Source of the DNA: Glaesserella sp041814905
GTDB lineage: Bacteria; Pseudomonadota; Gammaproteobacteria; Enterobacterales; Pasteurellaceae
Reading direction: 5' to 3'
NCBI RefSeq assembly: GCF_041814905.1
Contig: NZ_JBGXYA010000002.1
Span: 26,456 to 90,455 of the forward strand
DNA length: 64,000 nt
Shown: piece after piece, positions 7,831 to 16,700 of the stretch
How the letters are laid out: every line of letters begins with the position of its first letter
How positions within the stretch are numbered: position 1 is the first letter of the stretch
The notes under the pieces: generated by a model
What the model saw: the letters and a program-made list of their open reading frames with translations, nothing else
Database searches by the model: none
Told to the model about the DNA's origin: nothing
Made by a program: the position numbers and the translations under genes

Positions 7831-9474
7831 TTACATCATTCCGCCCATGCCCCCCATACCGCCCATTCCGGCGCCTAAGTCAGCTTTTTCTTCTTTCGGC
7901 AGGTCTGTGACCATACATTCAGTCGTAATCATTAAACCTGCGATAGATGCCGCAAATTGTAATGCAGAACGGGTTACTTTAGTTGGGTCTAAAATACCCA
8001 TTTCTAACATATCGCCGTATTGTTCGGTTGCGGCATTATAACCGTAGTTACCGTTACCGTCTTTTACGTTGCGAGCAACAACAGATGCTTCTTCACCTGC
8101 GTTTGTCACGATTTGGCGAAGCGGTGCTTCCATTGCACGAAGTGCTAAACGGATACCCACGTTTTGTTCTTCGTTATCACCTTTCACTACATCAGCCACT
8201 TTGCTTGCCGCACGCACTAATGCCACGCCACCGCCGGCAACAATACCTTCTTCCACAGCCGCACGGGTTGCGTGAAGCGCATCATCTACACGGTCTTTTT
8301 TCTCTTTCATTTCAACTTCAGTTGCTGCACCGACTTTGATGACTGCAACACCGCCAGCTAATTTAGCCACACGTTCTTGGAGTTTCTCTTTGTCGTAGTC
8401 TGAGGTTGAATCTTCGATTTGTTGACGAATTTGTGCCACACGACCTTTGATCTGTGCTTCATCACCTACACCGTCAATGATGGTGGTGTTGTCTTTTGAA
8501 ATCACCACACGTTTTGCTTGACCTAACTCTTCGATAGTCGCTTTTTCAAGTTCCATACCGATCTCTTCAGAGATGACCGTACCGGCAGTTAAAATCGCAA
8601 TGTCTTGTAACATCGCTTTACGGCGATCGCCAAAGCCAGGTGCTTTCACTGCGGCTACTTTCACGATACCACGCATCGTGTTCACAACTAAAGTTGCTAA
8701 TGCTTCGCCTTCAATATCTTCTGCGATAATTAATAACGGTTTACCCGCTTTTGCCACCGCTTCTAATACAGGCAGAATTTCACGGATATTTGAAATTTTC
8801 TTATCCACTAAAAGAATGTATGGATTTTCTAATTCTACTGTGCCGGCTTCCGGTTTATTGATGAAGTATGGTGATAAGTAGCCACGGTCGAATTGCATAC
8901 CTTCAACCACATCTAATGCATCTTCTAAACCAGTGCCATCTTCAACAGTGATTACGCCTTCTTTGCCCACTTTTTCCATTGCTTGAGCAATTAATTTACC
9001 CACTGTACTGTCTGAGTTTGCAGAAATCGTACCGACTTGTTCAATCTCTTTTGATGTTTCACACGGTTTAGAGAGCGATTTTAACTCTTCAACAACTGCC
9101 GCTACTGCTTTGTCGATACCACGTTTTAAATCCATCGGGTTCATACCTGCGGCAACCGCTTTTAAGCCTTCATTTACGATAGCTTGAGCCAATACGGTTG
9201 CTGTAGTGGTACCGTCACCTGCCGCATCGTTGGCTTTAGAAGCGACTTCTTTAACCATTTGAGCGCCCATATTCTCGAATTTATCTTCTAATTCGATTTC
9301 ACGAGCAACAGATACACCGTCTTTAGTGATCGTTGGTGCGCCAAAGGCTTTGTCTAATACCACGTTACGCCCTTTCGGACCTAAAGTCACTTTTACTGCA
9401 TCTGCTAATACGTTTACGCCGTTTAACATTTTTACACGAGCGTCGTTACCAAATTTTACATCTTTTGCTGCCAT
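7831..9474 (-). CDS. groL: Chaperonin GroEL (60 kDa)
   Basis: The 547-residue large chaperonin subunit. It forms a double heptameric ring that folds proteins in an ATP-driven cycle with GroES. The nucleotide-binding motifs GPKGRNVVLDK near residue 32 and DGTTTATVLAQ near 87 are present, as are the hinge glycines and the flexible Gly-Met tail GGMGGMGGMM. Length and sequence are typical. It follows groES by 25 bp in a two-gene operon, with a ribosome site just before the ATG, and ends at a strong hairpin. Expression is probably heat-shock controlled through the sigma-32-like promoter before groES. Confidence 0.99.
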   Translation of the reverse strand: MAAKDVKFGNDARVKMLNGVNVLADAVKVTLGPKGRNVVLDKAFGAPTITKDGVSVAREIELEDKFENMGAQMVKEVASKANDAAGDGTTTATVLAQAIVNEGLKAVAAGMNPMDLKRGIDKAVAAVVEELKSLSKPCETSKEIEQVGTISANSDSTVGKLIAQAMEKVGKEGVITVEDGTGLEDALDVVEGMQFDRGYLSPYFINKPEAGTVELENPYILLVDKKISNIREILPVLEAVAKAGKPLLIIAEDIEGEALATLVVNTMRGIVKVAAVKAPGFGDRRKAMLQDIAILTAGTVISEEIGMELEKATIEELGQAKRVVISKDNTTIIDGVGDEAQIKGRVAQIRQQIEDSTSDYDKEKLQERVAKLAGGVAVIKVGAATEVEMKEKKDRVDDALHATRAAVEEGIVAGGGVALVRAASKVADVVKGDNEEQNVGIRLALRAMEAPLRQIVTNAGEEASVVARNVKDGNGNYGYNAATEQYGDMLEMGILDPTKVTRSALQFAASIAGLMITTECMVTDLPKEEKADLGAGMGGMGGMGGMM

Positions 9475-9499
9475 TTTTATTTATCCTTTAATATCTCAA

Positions 9500-9787
9500 T
9501 TATTCAACGATTGCCAAAATATTGTCTTCAGAAATAATTAACACGGTTTCACCGTCAATTTTTTCTTCTTTCACTCCGTATTCGTTAAAAATAACTACGT
9601 CACCCACCTTCACGTTTAACGGAAGTACGGTGCCATTATCTAAAGTACGACCATTGCCAACGGCAATCACAGTACCACGAGTAGATTTAGTTGCCGCAGA
9701 ACCGGTTAAAACGATACCGCCGGCAGATTTAGTTTCGATTTCTTCACGTTTTAAAATTACTTTGTCGTGTAACGGACGAATTTTCAT
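9500..9787 (-). CDS. groS: Co-chaperonin GroES (10 kDa)
   Basis: The 95-residue GroES lid of the chaperonin. It starts with MKIRPLHDKV, a near-universal GroES start, and contains the mobile loop (EIETKSAGGIVLTGSAA, about residues 17-33) that contacts GroEL and the roof-loop region beyond it. It heads the groES-groEL operon. AGGAG stands at good spacing before the ATG. Its leader of about 60 bases includes a 7-bp hairpin, and a sigma-32-like promoter is upstream. Confidence 0.99.
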   Translation of the reverse strand: MKIRPLHDKVILKREEIETKSAGGIVLTGSAATKSTRGTVIAVGNGRTLDNGTVLPLNVKVGDVVIFNEYGVKEEKIDGETVLIISEDNILAIVE

Positions 9788-9820
9788 TGAATTACTCCTA
9801 AGATTGACATGAAATAAATG

Positions 9821-9838
9821 TGGTCGCTCGCGCGACCA
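9821..9838 (-). promoter_or_regulatory. Hairpin in the groES leader
   Basis: TGGTCGC and GCGACCA form a 7-bp GC-rich stem with a 4-base loop, 33 bp upstream of the groES start and downstream of the predicted promoter. It could stabilise the mRNA or modulate translation; role not known. Confidence 0.5.
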
Positions 9839-9849
9839 TAACGCGGTGC

Positions 9850-9879
9850 TATTTTGAGACGATGGATCGTAATTTCAAG
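9850..9879 (-). promoter_or_regulatory. Sigma-32-like heat-shock promoter of groESL
   Basis: Minus-strand CTTGAAA (9873-9879) is an exact match to the heat-shock -35 element. After 14 bp comes CTCAAAATA (9850-9858), a partial match to CCCCATNTA. Spacing is in the accepted range and the gene is a canonical RpoH target. Confidence 0.68.
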
Positions 9880-9918
9880 GGGAAAAGTTAAAAATTTGCA
9901 AAAAATTTGCAGAAACAG

Positions 9919-9927
9919 ACCGCTTGT
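9919..9927 (-). repeat. DNA uptake signal sequence (Apl type)
   Basis: Exact ACAAGCGGT core on the minus strand with the T-rich, GCAAAT-containing flanks, in the groES/acetyltransferase divergent gap. Confidence 0.82.
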
Positions 9928-9992
9928 CTCTTGAACTGCCTATCATTTCTTCGTAAATTTGTCGAAAGACGACCATATTCATGGAGAAAGTT

Positions 9993-10526
9993 ATGCAAAA
10001 ACTGCCCGCTATCATTGCAGTGACTTCGGACATTATGCTGGAAAAAATTGCGCTGCGGCACAGTCAAGCGCTGTTTGAACAAATCGTTCGTCATCGCGAT
10101 TATTTGGCGCAATTTGTGAATTGGACGCCGTTTACACAGAAAATAGAGGATGCCGTCAACTTTGTGAAAGCCAGCGAACAGGATGCAGAACAGGGGATTT
10201 CTTATGTGTGGGCTATCTGTTATCGGAATAATCCGGTTGGCACATTGAGCCTGAATAAACCGATTGATTGGCAAAATCGAACGGTCTATTTAGGCTATTG
10301 GCTTTCGCCGGACGTACAAGGAAAAGGCATTGTGACTCAGAGCATCCAACGCGTGATGGAAGAAATACATCCGATTTTCGACCACTATTTTTTAAAATGC
10401 GCAGTTCATAATCAGCGCAGCAATGCTGTGGCAAAACGTTGCTGTTTTCAGCTTGTGGAACGGGTGGAAAACGCGGAAAAAATCGGCGATACATGGTATG
10501 CCCAGAATCTGTATCGTAAAGGATAA
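9993..10526 (+). CDS. GNAT acetyltransferase, RimL-like
   Basis: A 177-residue GNAT-fold N-acetyltransferase. The acetyl-CoA loop is visible as VQGKGIVTQSIQRVM near residue 110, preceded by the substrate-side strand GYWLSP and followed by NQRSNAVAKRCCFQLVERVENAE, the usual RimJ/RimL-class ending. E. coli RimL (179 residues) acetylates the N-terminus of ribosomal protein L12, and this protein resembles that class in length and motifs. Substrate is inferred. I start at the second methionine (MQKLPA): GGAG is 6 bp upstream of it, whereas the earlier ATG at 9981 has no ribosome site. It is a single gene that ends at an inverted pair of uptake signals shared with srmB. Confidence 0.8.
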   Translation: MQKLPAIIAVTSDIMLEKIALRHSQALFEQIVRHRDYLAQFVNWTPFTQKIEDAVNFVKASEQDAEQGISYVWAICYRNNPVGTLSLNKPIDWQNRTVYLGYWLSPDVQGKGIVTQSIQRVMEEIHPIFDHYFLKCAVHNQRSNAVAKRCCFQLVERVENAEKIGDTWYAQNLYRKG

Positions 10527-10529
10527 TGA

Positions 10530-10576
10530 ACAAGCGGTCCGAATTTGCAAAAAATTTGCAAAAACAGACCGCTTGT
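10530..10576. terminator. Inverted uptake-signal pair acting as two-way terminator
   Basis: ACAAGCGGTC and GACCGCTTGT are exact inverted copies 27 bp apart, flanking A/T-rich DNA, in the gap between two converging genes. Inverted uptake-signal pairs commonly serve as terminators in Pasteurellaceae. Confidence 0.78.
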
Positions 10577-10579
10577 AGG

Positions 10580-11908
10580 TTATTCGGTTTCCGTTTTGTT
10601 ACTCGTCGGTTTGCGGCGCTTACCAATGTTTTTACTGTCTTTATGGCGAACTTTAACTTTTTTCTTATCCGCATCTTTTTTATCTTCTTTTTTCTTCTTA
10701 ATCCGAGCCTTTTCTTTTTTACTGATCGAAATGACTTCGCCGTCTTTTGGGGCTTTGGTGCGAGGCTCCAAGCCTTCCACTATACGGGCTTTTAACGGTT
10801 CTTCCGTGTAACGTTTGATTTTACCGAGCAGTTTATAATCGTGCGCTTCCACTAACGAAACTGCCGAGCCTTTTTTGCCCGCCCGTGCAGTACGTCCGAT
10901 ACGGTGCAGATAAGTATCGGCACTGTAGGGTAAATCGAAGTTAATTACAAAATCGATATCATCAATATCAATTCCACGAGCTGCAACATCGGTAGAAACC
11001 AACACGTTGACTACGCCTTCTTTTAAGCGGGTAATTGCTTGATTACGTTGGGTTTGCGCCATTTCACCTTCCAAATAGGTAGAACGAATACCGCGTTTAC
11101 GTAAAATTTCGCTGAGTTCACGTACGGTTTCACGGCGACGGACGAACACAATCGCACGTTCAATATCAAATTCACTGATAAGGCGAGCCAATAATTTGGT
11201 TTTGTGATCAAGATTATCGGCGTGATAATACCACTGTTGAATTTTTTTACGTTCACGGCGACTTGGTTCCGCATCAACTTGCACCGGGTCATTAAGAACG
11301 CGTTCGGCAAAATCAACCAATAATTCACCTTCAAGCGTTGCGGAAAACAACCACGTATATTTACGCCATCGGGTTTCTGCTGCAATGGTTTCCGCATCTT
11401 GCCCGAATCCCATTTGCATCATTCTGTCGGCTTCGTCAAAAATCAGCACTTCAACCGAACGGCAATCAAAATTTTCTTCTTTGATATATTGCAGTAAACG
11501 TCCCGGCGTGGCGACAACCAGATCTTGATTGGTATTAAATACTTCACCGTGGTTTTGATAGGCAACACCGCCGGTGATGGTTGCGATTTTCAGATTGGTG
11601 AATCGGGCAATTTCTTCCGCTTGCTCTGCGACTTGCATCGCGAGTTCTCGGGTTGGCGTTAACACTAAAATGCGCGGCGGACCGGGCTTGCGACGCGGAT
11701 GATCGAGCAAATGTTGGATGGCCGGCAGTAAAAATGCGGCAGTTTTGCCGGTGCCGGTCGGCGCCGAACCGAGTACGTCACGTCCTTCCAACGCAGCCGG
11801 AATCATTGCGGCTTGGATTGCGGTCGGGCGTTTGTAACCTTTTTTATCTAAGGCTTCAAGTAATTCCGGGTTAAGGTCAAATTCTTGAAAAGTTTGGAGT
11901 GTTGTCAT
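10580..11908 (-). CDS. srmB: ATP-dependent RNA helicase SrmB
   Basis: A 442-residue DEAD-box helicase that helps assemble the large ribosomal subunit. Motifs in order: Q-motif GYKRPTAIQ near residue 25, motif I APTGTGKTAA near 47, PTRELAMQV, DEAD (IFDEADRMM), SAT (FSATLEGE), motif IV FVRRRE, ARGIDI and HRIGRTARAG. The tail from about residue 380 is strongly basic (KKKK/KDADKKK type), as expected for an RNA-binding extension. E. coli SrmB is 444 residues and begins MTVTTFSELEL, so I start at MTTLQTFQEF rather than 15 codons upstream. rimI and holD lie just upstream on the same strand (8-bp gap to rimI), suggesting one transcript. Confidence 0.94.
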   Translation of the reverse strand: MTTLQTFQEFDLNPELLEALDKKGYKRPTAIQAAMIPAALEGRDVLGSAPTGTGKTAAFLLPAIQHLLDHPRRKPGPPRILVLTPTRELAMQVAEQAEEIARFTNLKIATITGGVAYQNHGEVFNTNQDLVVATPGRLLQYIKEENFDCRSVEVLIFDEADRMMQMGFGQDAETIAAETRWRKYTWLFSATLEGELLVDFAERVLNDPVQVDAEPSRRERKKIQQWYYHADNLDHKTKLLARLISEFDIERAIVFVRRRETVRELSEILRKRGIRSTYLEGEMAQTQRNQAITRLKEGVVNVLVSTDVAARGIDIDDIDFVINFDLPYSADTYLHRIGRTARAGKKGSAVSLVEAHDYKLLGKIKRYTEEPLKARIVEGLEPRTKAPKDGEVISISKKEKARIKKKKEDKKDADKKKVKVRHKDSKNIGKRRKPTSNKTETE

Positions 11909-11916
11909 AATTCTCT

Positions 11917-12354
11917 CTATAAATACAAAGCCATCACAACCGCGTTTTCGCACCCGCCGTTTGCGGTCGGGTAGTAGTTTTTGCGGATATCGACTTCATT
12001 AAAGCCTAAAGCATGGTATAAACCTTGGGCGGTGGTGTTGGATTGGCGGACTTCAAGCCAAAGGGTGAGAATGCCTTGTTGCTTGAGTTGCCCGATTAAA
12101 CCTTGTAAAAGCCGTTTGCCGTAACCTTTGCCTTGGCATTGCGGTGCGACGGCGATATTAAATAACGTTGCTTCGTCTAATACCGTTTGGCAAATTGCGA
12201 AGGCAACAATTTGATTTTCAATGGATAATTTTAAATTAAGATAGCGATCGCCTTGGTTGTTTAATAAGGTTCCTTTCGACCACGGCACGCTATGCGCTTG
12301 TTGTTCAATCTCAAACAAACGTTCGAAATCATAAGCGGAAATCGGTTCTATCAC
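11917..12354 (-). CDS. rimI: Ribosomal protein S18 alanine N-acetyltransferase RimI
   Basis: A 145-residue GNAT enzyme that acetylates the N-terminal alanine of ribosomal protein S18. The acetyl-CoA loop CQGKGYGKRLLQGL lies near residue 93, the substrate-side motif LWLEVRQSN near 120 and the catalytic-region YYP near 135. Length matches E. coli RimI (148). Its start overlaps the holD stop by 4 bp, so the two are translationally coupled, as in E. coli. Confidence 0.95.
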   Translation of the reverse strand: MIEPISAYDFERLFEIEQQAHSVPWSKGTLLNNQGDRYLNLKLSIENQIVAFAICQTVLDEATLFNIAVAPQCQGKGYGKRLLQGLIGQLKQQGILTLWLEVRQSNTTAQGLYHALGFNEVDIRKNYYPTANGGCENAVVMALYL

Positions 12355-12770
12355 TGACTATCCTCAAAATGTCGGCAAAAAGGTTGCATTTGTTGCCAAA
12401 GTCGGCGTTTTTGTTGCGGTTGGTGGATTTCCTGCCAAGAGGTTTGTGTCCAAGCGGTCTGTTTCGGGTATTTTTTTGCAAATTTTGCGGATTGTTCCTC
12501 CGCTTGAATCAGCCAGAAAATCGGTGAATGATCAAATGCAAGGCGCATTGTTTGTTCCAATGTCAGCCATTGATATTCATCACTTTTTAAATCTAATGCA
12601 CGCAACACATCCTGAAAAAAGCCGCTTTGTTGTTGATTTTCTTCGCACACTACCACAAATTTAACCTGTTCGGAGAGGCGAATTTGTGCATCGCCCTTCA
12701 AAACCTGCGGTTTTATCAGTACCCACTGGGTAATATTCATTTCATTTAGCAGTAAATCGCGTCGATTCAT
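12351..12770 (-). CDS. holD: DNA polymerase III psi subunit HolD
   Basis: A 139-residue protein of the clamp-loader complex that links the chi subunit (and single-strand binding protein) to the tau/gamma ring. It opens with MNRRDLLLNEMNITQWVLIKP, whose RRD...L..ITQW..RRP pattern is the conserved psi N-terminus. The rest is poorly conserved, as usual for this family, but length and position match: holD-rimI divergent from rsmC is the E. coli order. A degenerate uptake signal (CCAAGCGGT) is inside the gene. Confidence 0.9.
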   Translation of the reverse strand: MNRRDLLLNEMNITQWVLIKPQVLKGDAQIRLSEQVKFVVVCEENQQQSGFFQDVLRALDLKSDEYQWLTLEQTMRLAFDHSPIFWLIQAEEQSAKFAKKYPKQTAWTQTSWQEIHQPQQKRRLWQQMQPFCRHFEDSQ

Positions 12771-12852
12771 CGGTTTTCCTCACAAAAAGTTGGGGAATGG
12801 TAGCAAAAATCGGTAGAATGGCGAAATTATTTCGTATCAATTTTGGAAATTT

Positions 12853-13842
12853 ATGTTATCTATTGAAAGTGAAGTATTAGAACGGCATTTGCAGTTGTTT
12901 AACGCAAAATCGGTGCTGCTGTTTGGCGATATTCGCGACCGTTTTGCCGATCGGATTAACGCCGAAGCAACCCGTGTTGCGACTTTTAGCAGTTATTTTG
13001 ATTACGCCCGTTTGCACGCGGATGTTGAATTTGGCTTGACGTGCCGTATTCAGGCGGATTTGGCTGTTTTTTACTGGACTAAAAACAAGCAAGAATGTCA
13101 GTTTCAACTGTTTCAATGGTTGTCGCAAGCGCCGATCGGACAATGTCTGTTGATTATCGGCGAAAACCGTGCCGGTGTACGTTCGGTGGAAAATCTGCTG
13201 GAACCGTTCGGTGATATTCATAAAATTGATTCTGCCCGCCGTTGCGGGTTGTATCAATTTGAGCTGAAAACTCTGCCGGGTTTCGATTGCAAAAAATTCT
13301 GGAAAACCTACCGCTTGCAAGAGCTGGATATTTTTGCATTACCTGCGGTATTCAGTTCGACAGAGTTGGATAACGGTTCCAAATTATTGCTTTCCACCTT
13401 TGACAAAGCGGATCGTTTAACCGGAAAAGTGTTGGATATTGGGTGCGGCGCGGGAGTCATCGGGGCATTTTTGAAACAACGATTTCCGAAAATTAAACTG
13501 ACGATGTCCGATATTCATGCGATGGCAATTGAGTCCGGTCGCCGTACGTTGGCAGAAAATCGGTTAGAAGGGGAAGTATTGGCTAGCGATGTGTTTTCAC
13601 ATATCAACGGACGTTTCGACCTGATCGTGTCCAATCCGCCGTTTCATGATGGTATAGACACCGCTTATCGTGCGGTGCAGGAGCTTATTGCTCAAGCGAA
13701 AAATCATTTAAACAAAGGTGGTGAATTACGGATTGTCGCGAACGCTTTTTTACCGTATCCCGATTTATTGGATCAAGCGTTCGGTAAGCATCAGCTGCTT
13801 GCCAAATCGAATAAATTTAAGGTGTATTCGGTGCGCGGTTAA
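12853..13842 (+). CDS. rsmC: 16S rRNA (guanine-N2-1207) methyltransferase RsmC
   Basis: A 329-residue methyltransferase that modifies G1207 of 16S rRNA in the 30S subunit using S-adenosylmethionine. It has the typical two-module build: a degenerate N-terminal methyltransferase-like half (residues 1-160) and a functional C-terminal half with the SAM motif VLDIGCGAGVIG near 193 and the catalytic SNPPFHDG near 258. Length is close to E. coli RsmC (343). It is divergent from holD-rimI as in E. coli and is followed by pth after a gap that carries a clear promoter. Confidence 0.95.
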   Translation: MLSIESEVLERHLQLFNAKSVLLFGDIRDRFADRINAEATRVATFSSYFDYARLHADVEFGLTCRIQADLAVFYWTKNKQECQFQLFQWLSQAPIGQCLLIIGENRAGVRSVENLLEPFGDIHKIDSARRCGLYQFELKTLPGFDCKKFWKTYRLQELDIFALPAVFSSTELDNGSKLLLSTFDKADRLTGKVLDIGCGAGVIGAFLKQRFPKIKLTMSDIHAMAIESGRRTLAENRLEGEVLASDVFSHINGRFDLIVSNPPFHDGIDTAYRAVQELIAQAKNHLNKGGELRIVANAFLPYPDLLDQAFGKHQLLAKSNKFKVYSVRG

Positions 13843-13888
13843 ATCAATCAATGAGGGATATCCCTTTTGGGTTTCAAATTTTTCTTCC

Positions 13889-13917
13889 TTGTTAAATTCC
13901 CTCGTTTTGCCTACAAT
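13889..13917 (+). promoter_or_regulatory. Sigma-70 promoter for pth-ychF
   Basis: TTGTTA (13889-13894), a 17-bp spacer and TACAAT (13912-13917), about 30 bp upstream of the pth GTG start. Confidence 0.7.
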
Positions 13918-13946
13918 ACCGCCTTTTATTTACAAGGCAGAATATT

Positions 13947-14531
13947 GTGTCGCAAATTAAGTTAATTGTAGGGCTTGCCAATCCCGGAGCAAAATATGAA
14001 GAAACCCGCCACAATGCGGGGGAATGGTTGATTAACGAGATTGCCCGTCGGTTCAATGTGAGCTTGAAAGAAGAATCAAAATACTTCGGCAAAGTGGCGA
14101 AAATCAATACAGCGCAAGGCGAAGTGCGTTTATTAGTGCCAACGACCTTTATGAATTTAAGCGGTAAGGCAGTCGGAGCATTGGCGAATTTTTACCGAAT
14201 TAAACCGGAAGAAATTTTAGTTGCCCACGATGAACTGGATTTACCGCCCGGCGTAGCCAAAATCAAGCAGGGTGGCGGTCACGGCGGACATAATGGTTTG
14301 AAAGATATTGTGGCAGCCCTCGGCAATAGTAATAATTTTTTCCGTGTGCGTATCGGTATCGGTCATCCGGGGCATAAGGATTTGGTCGCTGCTTACGTGC
14401 TTGGTAAACCGTCACCGACGGATAAATCGTTAATCGAGGCAGCTGTTGACGAAGCAAGTCGTTGTGTTGAGATATTATTTAAAGACGGCATTGTGAAAGC
14501 GACCAATCGCTTAAATACGTTTAAGGCGTAA
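13947..14531 (+). CDS. pth: Peptidyl-tRNA hydrolase
   Basis: A 194-residue enzyme that cleaves peptidyl-tRNA released from stalled ribosomes, recycling tRNA. The family signatures are present: GLANPGAKYEETRHNAG near residue 8 with the catalytic His, TFMNLSGKAVG near 68, DELDLPPG near 95 and GGHGGHNGLKDI near 110. It starts with GTG; the preceding AAGGCAG is a usable ribosome site and SQIKLIVGL aligns with the family start. It is followed by ychF, the same order as in E. coli (pth-ychF). Confidence 0.97.
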   Translation: MSQIKLIVGLANPGAKYEETRHNAGEWLINEIARRFNVSLKEESKYFGKVAKINTAQGEVRLLVPTTFMNLSGKAVGALANFYRIKPEEILVAHDELDLPPGVAKIKQGGGHGGHNGLKDIVAALGNSNNFFRVRIGIGHPGHKDLVAAYVLGKPSPTDKSLIEAAVDEASRCVEILFKDGIVKATNRLNTFKA

Positions 14532-14660
14532 TCAGTTATTTTGCCCTCGTTTGCGGGGGTGGGAACAAGCAGTCGGTTTTTGCTGATTTTTTGCAAATTC
14601 GCTTATTCTTCCTACAAGCAGGGTGGAAGTCAAAGTTTAAAAAATAACAGGAAACAAAAA

Positions 14661-15752
14661 ATGGGATTTAAATGTGGTATCGTCGGTTTACCGAATGTCG
14701 GTAAATCAACATTATTTAATGCGTTAACCAAAGCGGGTATCGAAGCGGCAAACTATCCGTTCTGTACAATCGAGCCGAATACCGGAGTGGTACCGATGCC
14801 GGACTCTCGTTTGGATGCCTTGGCAGAAATTGTGAAACCGGAGCGCGTATTACCAACCACCATGGAATTTGTGGATATTGCAGGCTTAGTTGCCGGTGCA
14901 AGTAAAGGTGAAGGTTTAGGTAACAAATTTTTGGCGAATATTCGTGAAACGGATGCGATCGGTCATGTTGTACGTTGTTTTGAAAATGATGATATTGTTC
15001 ATGTTGCGGGTAAAATTGAGCCGTTAAATGACATTGATACGATTAATACAGAATTGGCGTTGGCGGATTTAGACAGTTGCGAGCGAGCGATTCAACGTTT
15101 ACAAAAACGTGCCAAAGGCGGAGACAAAGACGCAAAATTTGAATTATCGGTGATGGAAAAAATTTTACCGGTATTGGAAAATGCCGGCATGATTCGTTCG
15201 ATTAATTTGGATAAAGAAGAGTTACACGCAATTAAAAGCTATAATTTCTTAACCTTAAAACCAACAATGTATATAGCGAACGTTAACGAAGACGGCTTTG
15301 AAAATAACCCGTATTTGGAGCAAGTACGTGCATTTGCGGAAAAAGAGGGTTCGGTGGTTGTGCCGGTGTGTGCGGCAATTGAGGCGGAAATCGCTGAGCT
15401 TGAAGATGATGAGAAAAGCGAATTTTTACAAGATTTAGGTATCGAAGAGCCGGGTTTAAACCGTGTGATTCGTGCCGGTTATGCGTTATTAAACCTGCAA
15501 ACCTATTTCACCGCCGGTGTGAAAGAAGTTCGTGCTTGGACCGTTGCTGTCGGGGCAACCGCGCCAAAAGCGGCAGCGGTTATCCATACCGATTTTGAAA
15601 AAGGGTTTATCCGTGCAGAAGTGATTGCGTATGAAGATTTCATTCAGTTCAAAGGTGAAAATGGCGCAAAAGAAGCAGGTAAATGGCGTTTGGAAGGGAA
15701 AGATTACGTCGTACAAGACGGTGATGTGATGCACTTCCGTTTTAATGTTTAA
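14661..15752 (+). CDS. ychF: Ribosome-binding ATPase YchF (OLA1/Obg family)
   Basis: A 363-residue P-loop protein of the Obg/OLA1 group that prefers ATP over GTP and binds ribosomes. G1 is GLPNVGKSTLFNALT near residue 8, G3 is DIAGLVAGASKGEGLGN near 67, a coiled region spans about 130-170, the specificity loop NVNEDG (in place of NKxD) lies near 205, and a C-terminal TGS domain begins around 275. I start at MGFKCGIVG: it matches the family start and has CAGGA upstream; the frame runs 40 codons further up through an uptake-like sequence and is not coding. A strong terminator follows. Confidence 0.97.
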   Translation: MGFKCGIVGLPNVGKSTLFNALTKAGIEAANYPFCTIEPNTGVVPMPDSRLDALAEIVKPERVLPTTMEFVDIAGLVAGASKGEGLGNKFLANIRETDAIGHVVRCFENDDIVHVAGKIEPLNDIDTINTELALADLDSCERAIQRLQKRAKGGDKDAKFELSVMEKILPVLENAGMIRSINLDKEELHAIKSYNFLTLKPTMYIANVNEDGFENNPYLEQVRAFAEKEGSVVVPVCAAIEAEIAELEDDEKSEFLQDLGIEEPGLNRVIRAGYALLNLQTYFTAGVKEVRAWTVAVGATAPKAAAVIHTDFEKGFIRAEVIAYEDFIQFKGENGAKEAGKWRLEGKDYVVQDGDVMHFRFNV

Positions 15753-15760
15753 ATTCATCG

Positions 15761-15818
15761 AAAAATTGGCACATCAACAATCGGACTTTCCCGGTTTGTT
15801 AATGTGCCGATTTTTTTA
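15761..15818. terminator. Two-way terminator between ychF and yfcH-like gene
   Basis: GGCACATxAACAA and its complement TTGTTxATGTGCC form a 12-bp stem with one mismatch and a wide loop, bounded by AAAAA and TTTTTTT. Confidence 0.78.
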
Positions 15819-16700
15819 TAGATTTTTGCGGAAAAATGCTGCTAAATCAGTATCTTCAAACTCAAATCCAGCTGCTAACAACCGTTTCGGCACTAGCGGT
15901 TGATTGTCCAAGAGCAGTTGAGAACGTTCGCCCAATATCCATTTCAATATAAAAGCAGGCACTGCAAAAATAGCAGGGCGTTTTAAGGTTTGAGCAAGCG
16001 TGCGATTAAAATCGGCGTTGGTGGTAAGTTGTGGCGCGACAAAATTATAAGCGCCGTGACAGTCGGCGTTTTCTAATAAGAACAGGATGGCACGTACTTC
16101 ATCGGTGAGAGAAATCCATGCCCAATGTTGTTTGCCTGAACCTAATTTCCCGGCAAGCCCTAAACGATAAAGCGGTAGCATTCGTTTTAACGCACCTCCG
16201 TTTTTATCTAAGACAATAGCTGTTCTGACTAAACAAACACGGGTTTTGTCGCTTTTAGCTTGTAAGGCGGTCTGTTCCCAGTGTTGGCATATTTGTGCGG
16301 CAAAGGAAGAACCGCAAGCGGTCTGTTCGTCGTAATTTTTTGCAAATGGCAGATCACCGTAATAACCGGTTGCAGAGCCTGAAATCAGTGTATGCGGAGG
16401 ATGCTCACTTTTGGCAATTAATTCAACGAGTTGTTGCGTGATTTCAAGCCGACTTGCGATGAGCTTCTGTTTTTGCCGCTCGTTCCATGCTTTATCGAAA
16501 ATCGGTTCGCCGGCAAGGTTGATTACGGCATCGAACGCGTTTAGATTGTCGAAATTTGCAAAATTTTGGCAATAACTGACCGCTTGTGTATCGGCCAATT
16601 TTTGGCGGGTTAATAGTGTGAGGTGATGGCCGGAATCCACTAACGCCTTTACCAACACTTTACCGATAAAGCCTGTGCCGCCGGTGATTAAAATTTTCAT
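15816..16700 (-). CDS. yfcH: TIGR01777 family NAD(P)-binding epimerase (YfcH-like)
   Basis: A 294-residue extended short-chain dehydrogenase of the SDR39U1/YfcH group. The dinucleotide loop is GGTGFIGKVLVKAL at residues 7-20, the NLAGEP signature lies near residue 62, SGSATGYYG near 108 supplies the Ser/Tyr region, and the C-terminus has the DUF1731 segment with PKRLLAAGFEFED. The reaction is not known for the family. It shares one base with the argR stop (TAATG overlap), so it is probably co-transcribed behind argR. An uptake signal lies within it at 16579. Confidence 0.88.
   Translation of the reverse strand: MKILITGGTGFIGKVLVKALVDSGHHLTLLTRQKLADTQAVSYCQNFANFDNLNAFDAVINLAGEPIFDKAWNERQKQKLIASRLEITQQLVELIAKSEHPPHTLISGSATGYYGDLPFAKNYDEQTACGSSFAAQICQHWEQTALQAKSDKTRVCLVRTAIVLDKNGGALKRMLPLYRLGLAGKLGSGKQHWAWISLTDEVRAILFLLENADCHGAYNFVAPQLTTNADFNRTLAQTLKRPAIFAVPAFILKWILGERSQLLLDNQPLVPKRLLAAGFEFEDTDLAAFFRKNL

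Noticed and set aside
13854..13865. AGGGATATCCCT as rsmC terminator
   Set aside because: The palindrome leaves almost no loop and is not followed directly by a T-run; it lies just before the pth promoter.
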